In this document: positions 16,325 through 24,662 of the stretch, in pieces
How the letters are laid out: the number at the start of each line of letters is the position of its first letter
How positions within the stretch are numbered: position 1 is the first letter of the stretch
NCBI GenBank assembly: GCA_964451985.1
Contig: CAYVKB010000005.1
Span: 1-57,497, forward strand
Source of the DNA: GBS-DC sp964451985
GTDB lineage: Bacteria; Armatimonadota; Fimbriimonadia; Fimbriimonadales; GBS-DC
DNA: 57,497 bases
Reading direction: 5' to 3'
Position numbers and translations under genes: made by a program
The notes under the pieces: model-generated
The model's input: the letters and a program-made list of their open reading frames with translations, nothing else
Databases searched by the model: none
Told to the model about the DNA's origin: nothing

Positions 16325-19300
16325 ATGGCGGTCAAGCGGAAAACCAGCAAATCGGAGACGCCCGCGCCTATCAATGAACCCATCGAGACACAGGGTGTCG
16401 AGGTCATCGGAGAAGCCACTAACGGGCTTAGCAGCGCAGTCGAAGGCGAGTATACCGCCGAGCAGCTCACTGTCCTTAAGGGTTTGGAAGCGGTGCGCCG
16501 ACGCCCCGCGATGTATATCGGCGACACAGGGACGCGCGGACTACACCACCTATTCGTGGAAGTGCTGGACAACTCCGTCGACGAGGCACTCGCTGGGCAC
16601 TGCGACCATATCGATGTCATCCTGCACAAAGACCAGAGCGTCTCAGTTATCGACAACGGGCGCGGTATCCCTGTCGACATCCACCCTGAAGAAGGTCGCC
16701 CCGGTGTGGAGGTAGTCATGACCACCCTGCACGCGGGCGGGAAGTTCGGTGGCGGCGGCTATCGTGTGTCGGGCGGACTGCACGGCGTGGGCGTGTCTGT
16801 GGTGAATGCGCTCTCCGAATGGCTGGAAGTCACTGTGGCACGAGACGGCTACCTGCACTACCAGAAATACGAACGTGGCAATCCCGTCGCGCCACTCAAA
16901 AAGAAAGAGAAAACCACCAAACGCGGCACAACCGTGCGATTCTTGGCGGACCGCGAAATCTTTGGCGACTATCGCTACGACCCTAATATCTTCGTTAAAC
17001 GCCTGCGCGAACTGGCATACCTGAACCCGAACGTCACCTTCACCTTCACCGATGAACTGAACGATAAACCTAAGCAGACCTTCAAGTTCAGCAAGGGCAT
17101 CGCGCAGCTGGTGGACGCACTCAACGAAAATAAAGACCCCATCCACAAGGTGGTCTACTTCCGCAACGCTCGCGAGGAGACCGAAGTGGAGGTCGCCTTG
17201 CAATACCACACGGGCTATCAGGAGACGCTGCTCTCCTACGCCAACAATATCCACACAGTGGAAGGCGGTACGCACCTATCGGGCTTCAAAACCGCGCTAA
17301 CCCGCGTGATTAACCAATACGCCCGCAAAGCCGGGCTGCTGAAAGACAAAGACGCGAACTTCACGGGCGACGATGTGCTGGAAGGCTTGACTGCCGTAAT
17401 CGCCGTGAAGCTGCTGCACCCGCAGTTCGAGGGGCAGACCAAGACCAAGCTGGGCAACATGGAAGTGCAGGGATTGGTGAACTCCATCGTGGGTGAGGCA
17501 TTCAGCGAATATTTGGAGCGCAACCCGTCGGTGGCGCGCAAGATTATTGAGAAAGCACTCACCGCCCAGCGCGCTCGCGAAGCCGCTCGACGCGCGGCCG
17601 AGCTGGTCAAACGTCAAAGTGCGCTCGATAGTGGCTCGCTGCCCGGCAAACTCGCCGACTGCACCGAGCGCGACCCCAGCAAGTGCGAACTGTTCCTGGT
17701 AGAGGGCGACTCGGCAGGCGGCTCGGCAAAGATGGGACGCGACCGCCGATTCCAAGCAGTGCTGCCCCTGCGCGGTAAGATTCTAAACGTCGAGAAAGCC
17801 CGCCTCGATAAAGCCCTCGAAAACGAGGAAATCCGCTCGCTGATTACTGCCCTGGGCACGGGAATCAGCCTCGATACCAACGGCAACCTCAGCAGCGGCG
17901 AGTCCGATAGTCGGTTTGATATCTCGAAACTCCGCTACCACCGCATCGTGCTGATGAGCGTGGACTACGCCGAGCCATGTTTCGTGAAAGACCCCAGCGG
18001 CGTAATCCGCTTCGTGCGCATCGGCGAGTTCATCGACCAGCGTCTGGAGTCTCGCGAAGATGTTTCTCAGTGGCAAGTGCTGTGCTTTGACCTCCATACG
18101 CATCGCACACAGTTCAAGCCCATTAAAGCCGTCATTCGCCACCCAGTTGACGAGCCGTTGTACGAAATTCGCACGGCGTACGGGCGCACGGTGCGCGTGA
18201 CGGCGTCGCACAGTGTGTTCGTGTACGAAGATGGCGAGGTGCGCCTCAAGCGCGGCGACGCTATTCGTCAAGGCGATCTGCTGGTTGCACCGCGCACCGT
18301 GCCTCTACACGCAGCAGAGATTCAGAAAGAGGCTATTGACTTAGTGCGCGCCCTGTGGGAGATACGCAATCGGCTACCAACAGATGTCTGGCTGCACGGC
18401 GATGTGATAACAAAACTTTATCAGCAGCGTGTCCTCGTGGATAACCGAGACTATCCGCAGCGCGTTGAACCTCGCGTGCGCCTGAGCGACCTCACAGCGC
18501 AAGAACTAGACCTTCTCGAGGGCGAAGCAGTCTTTCTCACCCCCGAACCCTGCGCTGACCAGTCGATTCCGCGCTATCTGCCCATTAGCGAAGACCTGAT
18601 GACTCTGCTTGGCGTCTTTCTGGCGGAGGGGAACGTTTCAGAACGACAGGGCGTGCGAATTGCGATTGGTCGGAACAAGCTGCGTTTAATCGCGGAACTC
18701 AGTGAGCGCTTCCAGCGCGTGTTTGGCGTCGCACCGACTGACTACAGGGGTGGCGTCTCAGGCGAGCTGAACATCGCAAACCATATAGTGATGCAAGTAT
18801 TTACACACCTGCTTAGCTTTGGCAGCAAACATGCATCCGCCAAGCGTATTCCCGACCTTGTGTTCAACGTTTCGCCCGCACTCCAGCTTGCATTCCTGCG
18901 CGGGTACTTCCTGGGCAACGGCACAATCGCTACAAATCGCATCGCTTTTACGACCACCTCACGCATGCTGGCAGAGCAGTTGAGCTACCTGCTCCTTGCA
19001 CACGGTGCGTGCCCCTCCATAAGTGAGCGGCAACCGTTGGGCAAAGTCGGAACTCTGCGGGGTAAGCCGATTGCAACTCAACATCCATATTACACGCTAA
19101 GCGTGGGTGGAAAGGATACCCTGATACACCTTGAGTACGTCTGGCGCGACCACCCTAATGCTAGGAAACTGCAAGGGTGCCTTCAGAACGCCCCTGTGAT
19201 TAGCTACAACCAACGCTATATGCCTATCGACGGCGACCTGATTGCGCTGCCCGTAAACTCTGTTCGACAGATTGAGCCTACCCAACCCTATGTCTACGAC

Positions 19301-19786
19301 TTCTCCGTAGAGGAAGACGAAAACTTTATCTGCGGGCTGGGCGGTATCTGCGCGCATAACACCGATGCGGATGTCGACGGCGAACATATCCGCACCCTAC
19401 TGTTGACTTTCTTCTTCCGCTATATGCGCCCGCTCGTCGAGAACGGGCATGTCTACATCGCGCAGCCGCCCCTATTCCGCGTGCGCGCTGGCAAGGATGA
19501 GCAGTACTACGCGAAAGACGAGGAAGAGCTGGAGCAAATCCTCAAGAAAATCAAGAAGAAGAATGTCCAGATTACGCGCTTCAAGGGACTGGGCGAAATG
19601 AACGCGGAAGACCTCGCCGATACAACGATGGATCCCGAAAAGCGCGTGATTGTGCAGGTGCAGCTGGACGATGCGATGGAAGCTGAACGCATCTTCAGCG
19701 TGCTGATGGGCGATAAGGTGGAGCCGCGGCGTAAGTTCATCGAGGAACACGCCAAAGAGACCACTGACATCGACTGGCACTGCTAA
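16325..19786 (+). CDS. gyrB: DNA gyrase subunit B, intein-containing precursor
   Basis: 1153 codons; after removal of the 468-residue intein the mature protein is 685 residues, a normal GyrB size. It supplies the ATPase and TOPRIM parts of gyrase, which introduces negative supercoils. GHKL ATPase motifs are DNSVDEALAG, DNGRGIPVD and GGLHGVGVS. TOPRIM has LVEGDSAGGSA and, once spliced, TDADVDGEHIRTLLLTFFFR. The C-terminus ends EHAKETTDIDWHC. The first 40 or so residues are a poorly conserved extension. An AGGGAGG site precedes ATG 16325. gyrA is not in the window. Confidence 0.95.
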   Translation: MAVKRKTSKSETPAPINEPIETQGVEVIGEATNGLSSAVEGEYTAEQLTVLKGLEAVRRRPAMYIGDTGTRGLHHLFVEVLDNSVDEALAGHCDHIDVILHKDQSVSVIDNGRGIPVDIHPEEGRPGVEVVMTTLHAGGKFGGGGYRVSGGLHGVGVSVVNALSEWLEVTVARDGYLHYQKYERGNPVAPLKKKEKTTKRGTTVRFLADREIFGDYRYDPNIFVKRLRELAYLNPNVTFTFTDELNDKPKQTFKFSKGIAQLVDALNENKDPIHKVVYFRNAREETEVEVALQYHTGYQETLLSYANNIHTVEGGTHLSGFKTALTRVINQYARKAGLLKDKDANFTGDDVLEGLTAVIAVKLLHPQFEGQTKTKLGNMEVQGLVNSIVGEAFSEYLERNPSVARKIIEKALTAQRAREAARRAAELVKRQSALDSGSLPGKLADCTERDPSKCELFLVEGDSAGGSAKMGRDRRFQAVLPLRGKILNVEKARLDKALENEEIRSLITALGTGISLDTNGNLSSGESDSRFDISKLRYHRIVLMSVDYAEPCFVKDPSGVIRFVRIGEFIDQRLESREDVSQWQVLCFDLHTHRTQFKPIKAVIRHPVDEPLYEIRTAYGRTVRVTASHSVFVYEDGEVRLKRGDAIRQGDLLVAPRTVPLHAAEIQKEAIDLVRALWEIRNRLPTDVWLHGDVITKLYQQRVLVDNRDYPQRVEPRVRLSDLTAQELDLLEGEAVFLTPEPCADQSIPRYLPISEDLMTLLGVFLAEGNVSERQGVRIAIGRNKLRLIAELSERFQRVFGVAPTDYRGGVSGELNIANHIVMQVFTHLLSFGSKHASAKRIPDLVFNVSPALQLAFLRGYFLGNGTIATNRIAFTTTSRMLAEQLSYLLLAHGACPSISERQPLGKVGTLRGKPIATQHPYYTLSVGGKDTLIHLEYVWRDHPNARKLQGCLQNAPVISYNQRYMPIDGDLIALPVNSVRQIEPTQPYVYDFSVEEDENFICGLGGICAHNTDADVDGEHIRTLLLTFFFRYMRPLVENGHVYIAQPPLFRVRAGKDEQYYAKDEEELEQILKKIKKKNVQITRFKGLGEMNAEDLADTTMDPEKRVIVQVQLDDAMEAERIFSVLMGDKVEPRRKFIEEHAKETTDIDWHC
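17957..19360 (+). other. Intein in GyrB with LAGLIDADG endonuclease domain
   Basis: 468 residues inserted between RIVLM and TDADVDG, splitting the metal-binding TOPRIM motif. It begins with Ser (SVDYAEPCFV), carries the block B TxxH as TASH (intein residues 82-85) and ends in block F/G, YVYDFSVEEDENFICGLGG then ICAHN, followed by Thr as the +1 nucleophile. Ser at position 1 is less common than Cys. Two LAGLIDADG motifs are visible: LLGVFLAEG (217-225) and LRGYFLGNG (314-322). In the second the catalytic Asp is replaced by Asn, so homing activity is probably weakened or lost while splicing residues are intact. Confidence 0.93.
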
Positions 19787-19799
19787 GGTACAATTTCTG

Positions 19800-19993
19800 G
19801 TACCCATCACGATTGCCGACGTTAACGACCTGATGCGCCTACTGGAGGAACATCCCGACTGGCGGGAGGTGTTGCAGCGCAGGCTGTTCACTGAAGAGGC
19901 ATCGTTACACATGCTCGACGAGAACCTTGAGACCAAGCGGAAGTGCGCCGCCGTATTCTCAGCAAGGAGTTTCTGGACCGCCTGAGCGCGTGA
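19800..19993 (+). pseudogene. Truncated, frameshifted small protein (HPDWREVL family)
   Basis: After TACAAT (19789-19794) the frame reads (V)PITIADVNDLMRLLEEHPDWREVL and continues to a TGA at 19983-19985. At the place expected for a leaderless start is GTA (19800-19802), which could be a mutated GTG. Past about 19940 a second frame looks more coding (EVRRRILSKEFLDRLSA, stop at 19991-19993), suggesting a frameshift. The N-terminus resembles small proteins of thermophiles in which an LLxxHPEWRxxL segment precedes a coiled coil and sometimes a nuclease domain. The first ATG, at 19833, would give a 50-residue product. Confidence 0.45.
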
Positions 19994-20056
19994 AGCGTGT
20001 GGAACCTGCAGGAATTCATGCCAGCGCCCCGAACCCTGCGCATTCGGGAGTCGACG

Positions 20057-20731
20057 ATGCGAACACTGTGGCTACTCACACTGGGGACTTCAATACTAGG
20101 CGGCAGCCTACTTATGGCGAATCAGGATGGCGTTCGTGCGGAGTCCGAGCGCGTCACGATTGTTCAGCTCTTCAACGGGCGCGACCTAAGTGGCTGGAAA
20201 GCCTATTTAGCCGACCCGAACGCCCGAATGGAGGATGTGTGGCGCGTGGAGGACGGTATCCTCATCTGTAAAGGTCAGCCGCTGGGCTATATCTATACCG
20301 AGAAGGACTACAAAAACTACATCCTGCGTGTAGAGTGGCGCTGGGCACCCGACAAGTCGCCCGGCAACAGCGGTGTGCTACTGCGTGTGCACGGCGAGCA
20401 TAAAATCTGGCCCCGCTCGGTAGAAGCGCAACTGATGCATATGAACGCGGGTGACTTCTGGCTTATCGAGGGCGCACCGCTGCGAACCGACCCGGCGTTC
20501 GTGGATAAAAACGCCGAACGCCACCGCTGGCGCAAAAAGAATGCCGAAAAGCCCGCTCCCGAATGGAACCAGTACGAGATTATCGTATACAAAGACCGCA
20601 TCCTGCTACGCGTGAACGACGAGCTGGTGAACGAGGGCACAGGTGCAGAGGAGATTGCCGGCAAAATCGCGCTGCAGTCCGAAGGAGGCGAAATACACTT
20701 TCGGAAGGTCGAGCTGATTGTGCTGGAGTAG
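20057..20731 (+). CDS. DUF1080 (3-keto-disaccharide hydrolase-like) secreted protein
   Basis: 224 residues. A hydrophobic N-terminus (MRTLWLLTLGTSILGGSLLM) suggests export. The rest is a concanavalin-like jelly-roll of the DUF1080 family: LFNGRDLSGWKAY, DVWRVEDGILICKG, SPGNSGVLLR, EWNQYEIIV and GKIALQSEGGEIHFRKVEL. Some members hydrolyse 3-keto-glycosides formed by sugar oxidation; others are only glycan-binding. ATG 20057 is preceded by a GGAG about five bases upstream. The thioesterase gene follows 53 bases later on the same strand. Confidence 0.85.
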   Translation: MRTLWLLTLGTSILGGSLLMANQDGVRAESERVTIVQLFNGRDLSGWKAYLADPNARMEDVWRVEDGILICKGQPLGYIYTEKDYKNYILRVEWRWAPDKSPGNSGVLLRVHGEHKIWPRSVEAQLMHMNAGDFWLIEGAPLRTDPAFVDKNAERHRWRKKNAEKPAPEWNQYEIIVYKDRILLRVNDELVNEGTGAEEIAGKIALQSEGGEIHFRKVELIVLE

Positions 20732-20784
20732 GCGAACATGAATCAACAGCAGGAATTCGGTCGTTCCAGACGAATTAATCCTCA

Positions 20785-21258
20785 GTGAACTCACCGAAGA
20801 GCCTGCAGGAGACCTACGCGCCGAACAGCATTTGCTACGGCTGTGGACCCGCGAATCCGCAGGGACTGCGCATCCGCAGCTTTGCAACTGAAGGTGGTGA
20901 GCTAATCGCCGAGTGGCAGCCGCAGCCACATCATCAGGCGTTTGTAGGCGTGCTAAACGGCGGTGTGATTGGCACGCTGCTGGATTGTCACTGCAACTGG
21001 ACTGCCGCGTACCACCTGATGACTACGCAGGGGCTGGAGCATATCCCACCCACTGTCACAGCAGAATACACGATTAGGATGCTTCGCCCCACGCCTGCGG
21101 ATACGACGCTTCACCTGCGTGCCCGCCCTGTGGAGGCAAGCGGTAGCAAGGTGGTCGTGGAGGGCGAATTGATAGCCAGCGGCGAGGTGTGCGCCACCTG
21201 CCGCGGCGTGTTCGTGGCAGTCAAACCCGGACACCCCGCGTACCATCGGTGGGAATAA
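20785..21258 (+). CDS. PaaI-type hotdog-fold thioesterase
   Basis: 157 residues. CYGCGPANPQGLRIRSF is the opening of PaaI/YiiD-like thioesterases, and LNGGVIGTLLDCHCNWTA holds the hotdog helix with the conserved Gly-Gly and Asp. The C-terminal strand region reads EGELIASGEVCATCRGVFV. Such enzymes cleave acyl-CoA thioesters in the cytoplasm; the substrate cannot be read from sequence. The start is GTG at 20785, overlapping by GTGA a 16-codon frame (20738-20788) that has its own GGAG, so translational coupling is possible. Confidence 0.8.
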   Translation: MNSPKSLQETYAPNSICYGCGPANPQGLRIRSFATEGGELIAEWQPQPHHQAFVGVLNGGVIGTLLDCHCNWTAAYHLMTTQGLEHIPPTVTAEYTIRMLRPTPADTTLHLRARPVEASGSKVVVEGELIASGEVCATCRGVFVAVKPGHPAYHRWE

Positions 21259-21263
21259 GTGTG

Positions 21264-21350
21264 GCACGGACATTCCTGTCCGTGTGCTGTTGCTGCTTGG
21301 ACAACCCTGTCCAAGCCACACGAGGTAGGTAGCTTGGACAAGATTGTCTG
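21264..21350. repeat. Family A palindromes, tandem pair
   Basis: GCACGGACA-TTCC-TGTCCGTG (21264-21284) and GCTTGGACA-ACCC-TGTCCAAGC (21295-21316, perfect nine-base stem) are followed by a degenerate third half-element, GCTTGGACA-AGAT-TGTCTGAGC. They fill the gap between the thioesterase and Clp genes, both on the plus strand. Confidence 0.7.
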
Positions 21351-21364
21351 AGCCACTGTGGATT

Positions 21365-23443
21365 ATGGAGCGACAACTCTTGCCTGACGATAAATTAACC
21401 GAAGCGGCGCAGCACTTAGTAGAAGAGGCGGTAGTACTGGCAGGAGGCAAACCGCCCGACGCGCGGCACCTGCTACTGGCGCTGCTGCGCACGCACGCGC
21501 CCGTCGTGAAGCAATTACTACCGCAGGTGGATATCAACAAGCTGGAGCAAGCAGTTGAGAAGGAACTGCAGACCCCTCACTCGAGAGTTGCCCTACCCTA
21601 CGAAGGCATCATTGAACTGGCGATGCGCATCGCCGAGCGCGAGCAGCAGCCCCTCACGGACGTCCCACACATCCTGAAAGCCATCGCCGTGCTGACAGGG
21701 CTGCTGGAACGCGAGGAGGTGTTCCCTGCGCCACCCGTGATTTTTCAGGTGGGGCTGAACCTCACCGAGCAAGCGCAACAGGGCAAAATCCCGCAGGTAG
21801 TCGGGCGCGAGACGGAGATTGACCTGCTAATAGAGGTACTGTGCCGCCCGATTAACCCCTACGCCGTGCTGGTGGGCATGGAAGGCGTGGGGCGACGCGC
21901 GGTGGTGCAGGGCGTGGCGCAGCGCATCGCCGACGGCAGCGCGCCCGAACCCCTGCGCAACCGCCCCCTCTTTATGCTGCCTCAGATGTTCGACCACCCC
22001 GAACTGATGCGCAATCTGATTGAGGAAGCCATCCAGCAGCAGGCAATACTGTATATCGAGCCATTCGAGATATTCCTGAGCGCGCCCGTGCCGCCGATTG
22101 AAGTACTACGGATGGAATTCCTTTCCGCACTGATTGCGCGCCGTGTGCCCATCATCGGTGCGATTAGCAGCCTGCAGGGGCTGCGGCGGCACATCAATCG
22201 CGCGCCCGACCTGCTGAAGCGGTTCCAGCCCATCGAAATCCGCCCGCTGACCGCCGACGAGACACTGACCGTGCTGCAGCAACTCGCCGCGCTGTTCGCC
22301 GAGCAGCAGGGCATGCAGTTCCCCGACGAAACCCTGCGTCAGATTGTCAGTGTAGCGGGTGAGCACATCCAGCACCGCCCATTCCCCGATAAAGCCATCC
22401 TACTGATGGACCACGTGGCGGGCAGGGCGCGAGCGCACGGGCTGACGCGCATCGAACCTCATCAGGTGTGGGAGACGGCGGGCGTCGTCACAGGGCTGCC
22501 CATCGGCAAAGGTGAGCTGTCGATGCTGGAATCGCTGCTCGAGCTGGAGACGTTCCTCAAATCGCGCGTGGTGGGGCAAGATGAAGCCATCGAAACCCTA
22601 GTGCGCGTGTTCAGCCTCAAAATCCGCCGCCTCGACCTACGCCCGGAGCGACCCAACGGCGTGTTTCTGTTCGCGGGTCCCACAGGCGTCGGCAAGACGG
22701 AGACCGCTCGTGCCCTCGCGGAATTCTTTTTCGGCTCGCGCGACAAGATGCTGCGCCTTGATATGAACCAGTTCTACGAGGCGCACACAGCGGCGCGACT
22801 GCTGGGCGCAGAGTTCGGCTACGTGGGCTTCGAGCAGGGCGCACCGTTGCTGGATTTCGTCGCCGAAAACCCCTTCTGCGTCGTGTTGCTGGACGAGATG
22901 GAGAAAGCACACCGCGAGATTCACAAACTGTTCCTGCAAATCTTCGACGACGGCTACATCGTGGATGCGCAGGGCAGGCGCGTCTCGTTCGCCGATAGCG
23001 TGATTATCATGACCTCGAACCTGCAACCCGAGGCGGAGGTCGGTTTCTTGCGTGCGCAGCCCTCGCTGGAGGACTGGCGCAAGGCGTTCGCTGACTACTT
23101 CGCGCCAGAGTTTATCAACCGTGTGGACGCAATTTGCGTGTTCAAGCCGCTGGAGCGTGAGACCATCCACACTATTGTGCGCGACCGCCTATTGAGCCAG
23201 ATTGTCGCCGCTTACCGTAAGCGCAACATCGAACTCATAGTGAGCGATGAGGCGGTTGAATGGCTGGTGGAACAAGGCTACAGCGAGCATTACGGTGCAC
23301 GCGAGCTGGAGCGCGTGGTGGAGCGCAGCATGCTGCTACTATTAGCTCCACATGTACCCGCTATGATGGACGCCGTGAGCGGGGCGACTCAACGGTTTGA
23401 GGTCGCCGTAGAGAGTGGGCGGCTAAGCCTCAGGAGTCTGTAG
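21365..23443 (+). CDS. ClpC/ClpA-like AAA+ unfoldase with degenerate first ring
   Basis: 692 residues from ATG 21365. The double Clp_N repeat (for example ARHLLLALLRTHAPVVKQLL) is followed by two AAA+ modules. The first is degenerate: its Walker A reads GMEGVGRRAV in place of GEPGVGKTAI, losing the P-loop Lys, and Walker B is ILYIEPFEIFL, without the Asp-Glu pair. The second is intact: GPTGVGKTETA, VVLLDEMEKAH, SNLQPEAEVGF and the arginine-bearing FINRVDAICVFKPL. The VGF tripeptide sits where ClpP-docking loops lie, so ClpP partnering is possible. It is also shorter than ClpC (about 810) because no middle domain is evident. No ClpP or adaptor gene is nearby. Confidence 0.85.
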   Translation: MERQLLPDDKLTEAAQHLVEEAVVLAGGKPPDARHLLLALLRTHAPVVKQLLPQVDINKLEQAVEKELQTPHSRVALPYEGIIELAMRIAEREQQPLTDVPHILKAIAVLTGLLEREEVFPAPPVIFQVGLNLTEQAQQGKIPQVVGRETEIDLLIEVLCRPINPYAVLVGMEGVGRRAVVQGVAQRIADGSAPEPLRNRPLFMLPQMFDHPELMRNLIEEAIQQQAILYIEPFEIFLSAPVPPIEVLRMEFLSALIARRVPIIGAISSLQGLRRHINRAPDLLKRFQPIEIRPLTADETLTVLQQLAALFAEQQGMQFPDETLRQIVSVAGEHIQHRPFPDKAILLMDHVAGRARAHGLTRIEPHQVWETAGVVTGLPIGKGELSMLESLLELETFLKSRVVGQDEAIETLVRVFSLKIRRLDLRPERPNGVFLFAGPTGVGKTETARALAEFFFGSRDKMLRLDMNQFYEAHTAARLLGAEFGYVGFEQGAPLLDFVAENPFCVVLLDEMEKAHREIHKLFLQIFDDGYIVDAQGRRVSFADSVIIMTSNLQPEAEVGFLRAQPSLEDWRKAFADYFAPEFINRVDAICVFKPLERETIHTIVRDRLLSQIVAAYRKRNIELIVSDEAVEWLVEQGYSEHYGARELERVVERSMLLLLAPHVPAMMDAVSGATQRFEVAVESGRLSLRSL

Positions 23444-24590
23444 CGCGCTTCTGCATCCCTGCGGCAAGCGTAATCACTACCCCCATAAGCGCGCCCAGGT
23501 ACCCCGCTGCACCCGCGCCTACCAACCCAGCAGCAGCGGGACCAATCACATAGCCCAGCGAGTAGAAGGCATGCAGAATCGCCAAGCCTGCGCCGCGCAT
23601 GGTGTTGGGAGCGTTCTCGAAGGCGGCTAAATGCACGGCAGGAAAAGACAGCCCGAACCCAACGCCGAACAGTGCAACGGCGAGCCACGCGCCCGTGGGC
23701 ACCTGCATGGCGTTCAGGGCTATCGCACCCCCCACAAAAAAGCCCAGCCCCAACTGTGCCCTGCCGAACGCGCCTCCCAATAATCCGCCCCGCCGCACCG
23801 ACACCATGATGAGAATCGAGACCAGCGCAAGCAACCCGAACATCCGCCCGCGATACGCCGCGTCATACCCGGCAGCCTCCAACGACACAGGCAACGCAAA
23901 AGTGAGCATGCCCATCAGCATTGTCATGCCCAGCGTGAATAGATACACGGCGCGCAAGGCAGGCAACTTTAACACCGCAAGAGGCGTCGCACGTTCACCT
24001 GTATGCGACGCGCGAGGCGGTTCGTGAAGCAGCATCGCCACTGCACCGCCGATAATCATTAGTCCCGCCACACTCCAGAACAGCACGGACTCGCCATAGT
24101 GTTTGGCGAGGATACCGCCCAGAGGCGGGGCAAGTAGCGCGACCAGCCCAATCAGTGCGCCTGCGCCGCCCATCGCTCCCACGCGGTTCGATTTCCCGTA
24201 CTCGCCCACCAGCGCAAACAGCGCGGGCACAAACACCGCCCCCGTCGCCCCATGCAACAACCGCAACGCCATCAGCATTTCGGCGTTCTGCGCCAGTGGG
24301 TAAAGCGCAATCAGTACGCCCGCCGCCCAGAGGCTCAGCGCCATCGGCAGCCGCCGCCCGAAACGGTCAATCAGCGCGCCCGAATAGAAGTTTGCCAACA
24401 GGTTCGCCAGCGAGTAGAGGCTCAGTATCAGCCCCGCATGCGCCTCACTTGCGCCCAGTGCGCGTTGGGCGTAGGGGGCTAAAACGGGCACAATCGCAAA
24501 GGTATCCAGAAACGCGACCAGTGCAATCCAGCCCAGCGCCAGCCACGCAAGCCGCCCTGCCCCCTGCCGTGTGTCTACCTCCGTTTGCAT
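23430..24590 (-). CDS. Major facilitator superfamily transporter
   Basis: 386 residues with about twelve hydrophobic helices. The loop after the second helix carries GALIDRFGRRLPM, the MFS motif A, and LLHGATGAVFVPALFALVGE resembles the drug-efflux side of the family. The substrate is unknown. Its 3' end overlaps the Clp gene by 14 bases in convergent orientation. AGG-TATCCT lies upstream on the minus strand (24606-24601), ten bases before the ATG. Confidence 0.85.
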   Translation of the reverse strand: MQTEVDTRQGAGRLAWLALGWIALVAFLDTFAIVPVLAPYAQRALGASEAHAGLILSLYSLANLLANFYSGALIDRFGRRLPMALSLWAAGVLIALYPLAQNAEMLMALRLLHGATGAVFVPALFALVGEYGKSNRVGAMGGAGALIGLVALLAPPLGGILAKHYGESVLFWSVAGLMIIGGAVAMLLHEPPRASHTGERATPLAVLKLPALRAVYLFTLGMTMLMGMLTFALPVSLEAAGYDAAYRGRMFGLLALVSILIMVSVRRGGLLGGAFGRAQLGLGFFVGGAIALNAMQVPTGAWLAVALFGVGFGLSFPAVHLAAFENAPNTMRGAGLAILHAFYSLGYVIGPAAAGLVGAGAAGYLGALMGVVITLAAGMQKRATDS

Positions 24591-24662
24591 CCGAGGGTTA
24601 AGGATACCTGTTGAAGCGTCCCCACTGGCTTATTGATGCAAAGCCTGTGCCGCCTACGGAAG

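Noticed and set aside
20738..20788. 16-codon frame with GGAG overlapping the thioesterase start
   Set aside because: Too short to defend as a gene; retained only as a possible coupling element in the thioesterase entry.
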